A DNA stretch of 37,886 nucleotides from assembly GCA_041658075.1 (NCBI GenBank), contig JBBAAW010000008.1:1-37886 (forward strand), given 5' to 3'. The stretch is from JBBAAW01 sp041658075. Its GTDB lineage: Bacteria; Patescibacteriota; WWE3; UBA101185; UBA10185. A program made the position numbers and the translations under genes. This document shows positions 33,045 to 37,886 of this stretch, in pieces. A model generated the notes under the pieces. The model saw only the letters and a program-made list of their open reading frames with translations. It had not been told where the DNA came from and searched no databases. Position 1 is the stretch's first letter. The number at the start of each line of letters is the position of its first letter.

Positions 33045-34745
33045 TTAGTGTGGTGGGTGGGCGTGTCCCATGTTCTTGCGTTCGTTCAAATACAGAATGT
33101 GGTTGTTTTTTTCATTCTCAAAACTTTTATGATTTATGCCAAATTCTTCCAAAAGCTGCATAGCGTGTTGGGCAGAAATAAAATGGGGCAAAATTACATA
33201 AGTAGCGCCCTTTTTATAAAAGGTTAACGCGTCGTCCACATTATAGGAAATCAAAACTACTGCCGATTCTTGATTTGTCTTTCTAATTTCCCCCAGTAAT
33301 AAGATGTTAGTTTCATAGTCTGGGATGGTTGAAATTACCATTCGGGCTTGCGCTACGTTAAGCTCATCTAAGAATTCCACGTCTTCTGCGTCGCCATAAA
33401 TGCAGTTTATATTTTTTTTCTTAAGCTCCTCCAGCGTTTCCGGATTGAAATCTACAGCCAAGAAACCCATACCTAAATTCTTGAACGCTTTAACAAAATC
33501 CCATCCTACTCTGTTGCATCCAAATAAGATTACATCGTAGGCCGGCTTATCTGCCTCTAAAGCATCTTTATCGCTCCACTTTGTGGGTTTAATTATCTTA
33601 TTGAGTAATGCATAAATTCCGTTGCTAAATTTAATTAGATACGACGATAGAGTAATTGTAACAACGCACACTAGGGTCGTAATTTGCACAATATTTCCGT
33701 CCACAAAATTTAATTTTTGCGCAAGCAACACCAAAACCAAAGAAAATTCACTAATTTGAGCAAGACTCACTCCGGTTTTAAATGCGATTTTTCTATGGTA
33801 ACCAAGAAGTCTTAGATTTAAAGCTGTAATAACAGGTTTAACCAGCACCACAAAAACCGAAAGAATTATAATTTGAGGTAGAAATTGTAGGACTTCTGCA
33901 GACTCAATCTTTGAACCTAAAGCAATAAAAAACAGAATCACAAAAAAATCGCGCAAGGGTCGTAGTTTTGAAGATATTTCTGCGCTGTAAGGGAGTGTGG
34001 AAAGTGCAACTCCGGCAACCAATGCGCCGATTTCCTTAGAAAACCCAATTTCTGCAAAAAGGGAGGAAATTCCAAAACCCCAGGCAATAGAAAAGATAAA
34101 TAAGTTTTCCTGCGATTGGGCAAAGAACTTAGAAAGTCGGCCTAGAAATTTGGTGCTTATAAGCCAGACAAGTAAAGACACTACCACTCCTTTTAGGAAA
34201 AGTGTGGCTATAAGTAGGCTACCCTGACTGGACTTGTCCAAAGTTGTGAGAAATATAAGACAGATGGAGGCGGTTAAATCTTGAAGTAAAAGTATGCCGA
34301 TAGCCAGTCTGGAGTGAAGTTTTTCTAAGTCTCCTAAGTCGCCTAATAATTTTAAGACGATAATGGTGCTGCTAAAGGAGAAAGCAACGGCCATGATTAT
34401 GGCAGGGATAGGATCAAAGCCCAGAAATTTTGCCAATAGGTAGCCCGCAAAAGTGGTAAAAATCATCTGTCCGGCGCCGGCCAGAAAGGCGTTTTTTCCT
34501 ACCGTTTTAATGGCTTTTGGACTAAGATTAATTCCCACGATAAAAAGCAAAATAGCTATGCCAAGATCGGAAAAGGTGGAGAAGGTGTCGTTTGCCCCCA
34601 AGTTGCCTACCTGTAAAAAATAGGTGGCGCACAGGAATCCCGTGATGACATAGGCCAATATGGCAGGCTGTTTTAAAAGTCGTGCTAAGACGGACAGTGT
34701 AGCGGCAACGGCTAGTATTAAACTAATTTGCGTAAATATTTGCAT
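33045..34745 (-). CDS. Kef-type cation/proton antiporter with TrkA-N domain
   Basis: A 566-aa CPA2-family membrane protein. About 12 helices (residues 1-390) include FIVGINLSP and the transport-core region FSFSSTIIVLKLL. A cytoplasmic Rossmann TrkA-N (RCK) domain follows at about 405-530 (VILFGCNRVGWDFVKAF, LAVDFNPE, YGDAEDVEFL). It ends in a His-rich tail (MGHAHPPH). It would exchange K+ or Na+ for H+ with nucleotide or redox control. AGGA lies about 10 nt before the ATG. It is divergent from valS. Confidence 0.92.
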   Translation of the reverse strand: MQIFTQISLILAVAATLSVLARLLKQPAILAYVITGFLCATYFLQVGNLGANDTFSTFSDLGIAILLFIVGINLSPKAIKTVGKNAFLAGAGQMIFTTFAGYLLAKFLGFDPIPAIIMAVAFSFSSTIIVLKLLGDLGDLEKLHSRLAIGILLLQDLTASICLIFLTTLDKSSQGSLLIATLFLKGVVVSLLVWLISTKFLGRLSKFFAQSQENLFIFSIAWGFGISSLFAEIGFSKEIGALVAGVALSTLPYSAEISSKLRPLRDFFVILFFIALGSKIESAEVLQFLPQIIILSVFVVLVKPVITALNLRLLGYHRKIAFKTGVSLAQISEFSLVLVLLAQKLNFVDGNIVQITTLVCVVTITLSSYLIKFSNGIYALLNKIIKPTKWSDKDALEADKPAYDVILFGCNRVGWDFVKAFKNLGMGFLAVDFNPETLEELKKKNINCIYGDAEDVEFLDELNVAQARMVISTIPDYETNILLLGEIRKTNQESAVVLISYNVDDALTFYKKGATYVILPHFISAQHAMQLLEEFGINHKSFENEKNNHILYLNERKNMGHAHPPH

Positions 34746-34782
34746 CTGGGCAGTTTCCTATGTCTACCTCTTTATAATAATG

Positions 34783-34788
34783 TATAAT
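34783..34788 (+). promoter_or_regulatory. -10 box of valS, leaderless configuration
   Basis: TATAAT with an upstream TG (TGTATAAT), 7 nt before the ATG at 34796. No ribosome site is present. Another TATAAT lies at 34772-34777. Confidence 0.6.
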
Positions 34789-34795
34789 TTGCGTT

Positions 34796-37027
34796 ATGCC
34801 AATGGAGTCAAAGTATGACCACAAAAGCGTGGAATCCAAAATTTATAAAATGTGGGAAGAGGGGGGTTATTTTAAGGCGGAGCGTGATCCTGCCAAAAAG
34901 CCTTACACAATAATCTTGCCTCCGCCTAATGCCAGTGGAAAAATGCATATGGGTAATGTGTTAATGATTGCTATTGAGGACATCTTGATTCGTTGGAAGC
35001 GCATGCAAGGCCTTAGTGCCCTTTGGGTTCCGGGAACAGACCACGCGGGTTTTGAAACCCAAACTACTTTTGAGCGTGAACTTAAGAAAGAAGGAAAGTC
35101 GCGCTTTGATTTTGACCGCAACACTCTTTATCAAAAAATTTGGGATTTTGTGCAAAAAAATCGTTATCTGATAGAAGGTCAGATACGACAAATGGGAGCG
35201 AGCGTGGATTGGAGTCGCTATAGATTTACTCTGGACCCGCAAAGTCTAAAAATTGTTCAGTCGACTTTTGAAAAAATGCACAAAGATGGACTAATTTATC
35301 GTGACGACTACGTGGTGAACTATTCTTTTAAATGGGGAACGACTTTTTCTGACGCGGAAGTGGTTTTTGTGGAAAAGATAGATCCTTTGTATTACATAAA
35401 ATACGGTCCGCTTACGGTAGCAACCGTACGGCCAGAAACTAAATGGGGGGACACGGCGTTGGCGGTAAATCCTAACGACGAGCGCTATAAAAAATATATC
35501 GGCCAGGAGATCAGCTTTACAGATCCTCTGGGTGAGCAAAAGTTAAAAGTAATTGCCGACTCTTATGTGGATTCGGCCTTTGGCACAGGCGTTTTAAAGG
35601 TCACGCCCGCGCACGATAAGAATGATTATGAAATCGGTTTGCGACACGGTTTACAAGTAAAAAGCGTGATGGGGTTGGACGGTCGCATGAATGAAAACGC
35701 GGGGAAGTATAAGGGACTAAAGATCGCGGAAGCCCGAAAACAAGCAATTGAGGATTTAACGTCCATGGGGCTAGTTGAAAAAGTCGATCAAAACTATACG
35801 CACACTGTTCCGGTTGACTATAGAAGTAACGATTACATTGAGATGTTGCCGGTGCCTAACTGGTTTATTAAGGTCGACTCGTTAAAGAAAAAAGCTTTGG
35901 AGGTAGTGGAAAACGGAGAATTGAATATTTATCCTAAATGGCGAGAAGTTACTTACACCAGGTGGGTGGAAAATATGCACGATTGGGCCATTTCCCGACA
36001 GGTGGTTTGGGGGATTAGAATTCCGGCTTGGTACAGTGCAAAAGAAAATCCCACTTTGGAAGTAGCCTTTTTAGATAAAGACGGAAATTATAAATTTGGG
36101 AAATTGAGCGACTTTGACTTTGACGAGGTAAAAAACGGCCTACAGAGAGTGACCGCGGCAAAGAATACTAAATACGTTATTTCTGAGACATGTCCGGGTG
36201 ATGATTATCTTCAGGAAACAGACACTTTTGATACTTGGTTTTCCAGCGGCCAATGGCCATTAATCACCCTTGGATATCCGGACTCCGATGATTTTAAGTA
36301 CTATTATCCAACGAATGTTTTGGAAACAGGCTGGGAGATTGTAACGCGTTGGGTTTCCAGGATGGTAATGTTTGGAATTTATGCTACCGGAAAGTCTCCC
36401 TTTAAAGATGTTTATCTACATGGGATGGTGCGAGCAGTGGATGGAAAAAAGATGAGTAAAAACCTTGGGAATAATATTGATCCGGATGAGTATTTTGAAA
36501 AGTACGGCGTTGACGCACTAAGGATGGGGTTAATATTTGGGACAGCCAACGGCAAGGATTTCGCCTTTCCTAAAGATAAAGTTATTGCCTATAGGAATTT
36601 TGCCAATAAAGTTTGGAACATGGCAAGGTTTTTCTTAATGGAGTCAGATACGTATAAGCAGAGCGCGGGTAAGGAATTGAATTTTTATTCAGATGAGCAG
36701 CATGCTGAATTAGTTGAAGCCGATAAGAAAATTATCGACGGATTAAATGCACTCACTAAGTCCGTAAATGAGAATTTAGATAAGTACCGTTTTGCCGACG
36801 CGGCAGAGGGGATATATCATTTTATGTGGGATGAACTGGCCAGCCGATATTTAGAGAATCTAAAGTCCCGTGAAGATAAAGACGCCGCGCTCGCGGTATT
36901 TCGGCACGTTTTCCTGAACTGTTTAAAGCTGCTTCATCCCTTTATGCCTTTTATTACGGAAGAAATTTGGTCGAACTTGCCTAAAGAGGATGCTACTCCT
37001 CTGATTGTTTCATCTTGGCCTAAATAA
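34796..37027 (+). CDS. valS: Valyl-tRNA synthetase, short form
   Basis: A 743-aa class I synthetase that charges tRNA-Val. It has PPPNASGKMHMGN (HIGH site as HMGN, 51-54), KMSKN (552-556) and an editing (CP1) domain at about 190-330 with the threonine-rich TVATVRPETKWGDTA. An anticodon-binding helix domain follows, with DELASRYLENLKSR and a final FITEEIW. It stops soon after, lacking the C-terminal coiled coil of most bacterial ValRS, which run to 860-950 aa. The reading frame ends at TAA with no sign of a frameshift, so this is a natural short form. Confidence 0.95.
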   Translation: MPMESKYDHKSVESKIYKMWEEGGYFKAERDPAKKPYTIILPPPNASGKMHMGNVLMIAIEDILIRWKRMQGLSALWVPGTDHAGFETQTTFERELKKEGKSRFDFDRNTLYQKIWDFVQKNRYLIEGQIRQMGASVDWSRYRFTLDPQSLKIVQSTFEKMHKDGLIYRDDYVVNYSFKWGTTFSDAEVVFVEKIDPLYYIKYGPLTVATVRPETKWGDTALAVNPNDERYKKYIGQEISFTDPLGEQKLKVIADSYVDSAFGTGVLKVTPAHDKNDYEIGLRHGLQVKSVMGLDGRMNENAGKYKGLKIAEARKQAIEDLTSMGLVEKVDQNYTHTVPVDYRSNDYIEMLPVPNWFIKVDSLKKKALEVVENGELNIYPKWREVTYTRWVENMHDWAISRQVVWGIRIPAWYSAKENPTLEVAFLDKDGNYKFGKLSDFDFDEVKNGLQRVTAAKNTKYVISETCPGDDYLQETDTFDTWFSSGQWPLITLGYPDSDDFKYYYPTNVLETGWEIVTRWVSRMVMFGIYATGKSPFKDVYLHGMVRAVDGKKMSKNLGNNIDPDEYFEKYGVDALRMGLIFGTANGKDFAFPKDKVIAYRNFANKVWNMARFFLMESDTYKQSAGKELNFYSDEQHAELVEADKKIIDGLNALTKSVNENLDKYRFADAAEGIYHFMWDELASRYLENLKSREDKDAALAVFRHVFLNCLKLLHPFMPFITEEIWSNLPKEDATPLIVSSWPK

Positions 37028-37076
37028 AAAAGAAACAGCTCTCTGCGTTGCGGCCTTTGGATTCGCAAAGAGCTGT
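37028..37076 (-). terminator. Terminator hairpin of small-ORF cassette A
   Basis: ACAGCTCT (37035-37042) pairs with AGAGCTGT (37069-37076), then TGCG (37044-37047) with CGCA (37064-37067). On the minus strand it is followed by TTTCTTTTTT. Its loop resembles that of the hairpin at 37395. Confidence 0.8.
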
Positions 37077-37088
37077 GCATCGTCACCG

Positions 37089-37295
37089 TCATTCGCTCAG
37101 TGGACGTAGGTCCTTTTTTGCCTCACTCGCAGGACGGTAGACGAAGCTGTGGTTATTCGGTCTCCAGAAGATCGCTTGAGCATCTGAAGTACCATCGTAT
37201 TCCAACCGCTCGCCTATCGGGATAATCACACTTTTGCCGATGGAGGTCTCGGCCGTAATCTGTTTAACCACGACGTATACGACTCTAGATGTCAC
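37089..37295 (-). CDS. Small ORF A, 68 aa, unknown function
   Basis: A GTG start with an excellent AGGAGG site (37301-37306) 5 nt upstream and a full TTGACA-N17-TTAAAT promoter. The protein starts MTSRVVYVVVKQITAETSIG and looks like a small soluble beta-rich fold, with IPIGERLEYDG and FVYRPASEAKKDL. No family is recognised. A terminator hairpin follows. The promoter, leader and 3' hairpin are shared with ORF B next door, so it is one of two cassettes. The strong expression signals are the main support for a real gene. Confidence 0.7.
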   Translation of the reverse strand: MTSRVVYVVVKQITAETSIGKSVIIPIGERLEYDGTSDAQAIFWRPNNHSFVYRPASEAKKDLRPLSE

Positions 37296-37311
37296 ACTAA
37301 CCTCCTTGCGG

Positions 37312-37351
37312 CCGCTGGGTGAATTTAACTTTAGATGATGGGAATTGTCAA
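37312..37351 (-). promoter_or_regulatory. Promoter and conserved leader of small ORF A
   Basis: TTGACA (37346-37351), a 17-nt spacer and TTAAAT (37323-37328). The stretch AATTCACCCAGCGG (37312-37325) is identical to 37680-37693 before ORF B. Confidence 0.8.
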
Positions 37352-37394
37352 ATCGTGATTGTTGTGTGTCACGACGGCATGCTGTCTAAATGAG

Positions 37395-37433
37395 AACTCC
37401 TTGCGTGGCGGTCTGTGGGATACGCAAGGAGTT
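37395..37433 (-). terminator. Hairpin after small ORF B
   Basis: A perfect 12-bp stem, AACTCCTTGCGT (37395-37406) with ACGCAAGGAGTT (37422-37433), and a 15-nt loop. The minus-strand sequence after it is only weakly T-rich. The loop matches that of the hairpin at 37035 at about 10 of 15 positions. Confidence 0.65.
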
Positions 37434-37439
37434 ACGCGT

Positions 37440-37661
37440 CTAACTCTTTCTTGTTAGTTTTTTTGCAGCCTCTTCATCCAGCGCTACCATCTCTCCGCCT
37501 TTCCTTCGAAAGAGAAGTTTTCCGAAAGAGGTTGTTCTCTCGTAGGTGACCGCTTCGTCTTTGGACAGCGGGTCTGCTCTGGTTCCGTAAGTTGTACTGC
37601 ATTGGACTACCTGGCTGGCGACTCCGGTCTCGCCGTGTTGCCAAAGTCTCTCAGTGACCAT
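37440..37661 (-). CDS. Small ORF B, 73 aa, unknown function
   Basis: An ATG start with AAAGGAG 5 nt upstream and its own TTGACA-N17-TTTAAT promoter. It starts MVTERLWQHGETGVASQVVQ and ends in a charged helix, EMVALDEEAAKKLTRKS; the middle SFGKLLFRRKGGE is basic. No family is recognised. It shares regulatory sequence with ORF A; the proteins are alike in size and only faintly in pattern (an E-T-x-x-x motif, then an F-x-R/F-x-Y strand), so common origin is uncertain. Confidence 0.7.
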   Translation of the reverse strand: MVTERLWQHGETGVASQVVQCSTTYGTRADPLSKDEAVTYERTTSFGKLLFRRKGGEMVALDEEAAKKLTRKS

Positions 37662-37679
37662 TTTTTCTCCTTTATCTGA

Positions 37680-37719
37680 CCGCTGGGTGAATTAAACTTC
37701 GAAGAAGGGTAATTGTCAA
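37680..37719 (-). promoter_or_regulatory. Promoter and conserved leader of small ORF B
   Basis: TTGACA (37714-37719), a 17-nt spacer and TTTAAT (37691-37696), then the leader AATTCACCCAGCGG shared with ORF A. Confidence 0.8.
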
Positions 37720-37745
37720 ACCTTAGTTGTTGAGTATTATTAAAG

Positions 37746-37772
37746 TCCCCGCTTAAAGAAGCGGGGATTTAA
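37746..37772 (-). terminator. Rho-independent terminator of the gene at the right edge
   Basis: TCCCCGCTT (37746-37754) pairs with AAGCGGGGA (37759-37767) around AAAG. It is flanked by TTTAAT on both strands, so it may work in both directions. It lies 33 nt after the stop of the partial gene. Confidence 0.8.
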
Positions 37773-37800
37773 TACGTCGCGTGATAAATGCAATTGACTT

Positions 37801-37886
37801 TTAGTTCACAACTTCACCCTCAACAGGCCCTTGGCCGGATGTGTTACCGCTGCCACCTTGATTATTATTGCCGTCGGGGTTTTGTG
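37801..37886 (-). CDS. C-terminal end of a protein, possibly DnaK
   Basis: Only the last 27 codons are inside the window. The reading frame ends GQGPVEGEVVN after an Asn/Gly/Ser-rich stretch. A flexible Gly/Gln-rich tail ending in an acidic valine-rich patch is typical of DnaK (Hsp70), and a good terminator follows. Other proteins with low-complexity tails cannot be excluded. Confidence 0.4.
   Translation of the reverse strand, partial: QNPDGNNNQGGSGNTSGQGPVEGEVVN

Overview
The window looks like a chromosomal fragment of a small-genome bacterium of the Candidate Phyla Radiation (Patescibacteria), perhaps a Microgenomates or Katanobacteria relative; that placement is an inference from gene style. 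Supporting signs are the compact layout, a short MetRS with a separate tRNA-binding domain protein, a ValRS without the usual C-terminal extension, many polytopic envelope-glycan genes, DUF4143 ATPases and single-copy tRNAs. TGA and TAA both act as stops, so the standard bacterial code applies. Many genes carry a -10 box 5-7 nt before the start codon and no Shine-Dalgarno sequence, which suggests widespread leaderless transcription.

Region 1 (19-9343) is a copper/heavy-metal resistance island. A minus-strand run encodes an OmpR-type regulator, a sensor kinase, a fused HMA/DsbD-like/double-cupredoxin membrane protein, a free HMA chaperone and a CopA-type ATPase. A second P1B ATPase with a Met/His-rich N-terminus and an unusual CPD motif, followed by a SHOCT protein, is divergent. 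Region 2 (9411-10804) has a cupin, an isoaspartyl methyltransferase and a stand-alone tRNA-binding protein. Region 3 (about 10896-11150) has a strong promoter, a foldable G+C-rich segment and a terminator-like hairpin: a candidate structured ncRNA of about 210 nt.

Region 4 (11271-16681) is a tight row of metG, tatD, a membrane glycosyltransferase and a WecA/TagO-like phosphoglycosyltransferase. Convergent to it are a small membrane protein and a 743-aa protein that joins a Fic domain to an apparent R-S-E ADP-ribosyltransferase domain, the most striking gene here. Region 5 (19509-24318) continues the envelope theme with a UbiA-family transferase, two membrane proteins (one only 56 aa), an O-antigen-ligase-like protein and a PEGA/SH3 protein. 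Then come tRNA-Cys, a HAD phosphatase and groES-groEL under a CIRCE-like operator.

Region 6 (27450-32954) looks like a genomic island between the groESL terminator and the 3' end of tRNA-Ala(CGC). A 13-bp near-repeat of the tRNA end (12/13) lies at the far side. Inside are an AlbA_2/RecG-like regulator, a G+C-rich small ORF with a long hairpin, two DUF4143 ATPases, an orphan ORF and four spaced copies of a 28-30 bp element with helically phased GGA triplets. Region 7 (33045-37886) has a Kef-type antiporter, valS, two small-ORF cassettes sharing promoter, leader and 3' hairpin, and the C-terminal end of a further gene, possibly dnaK.
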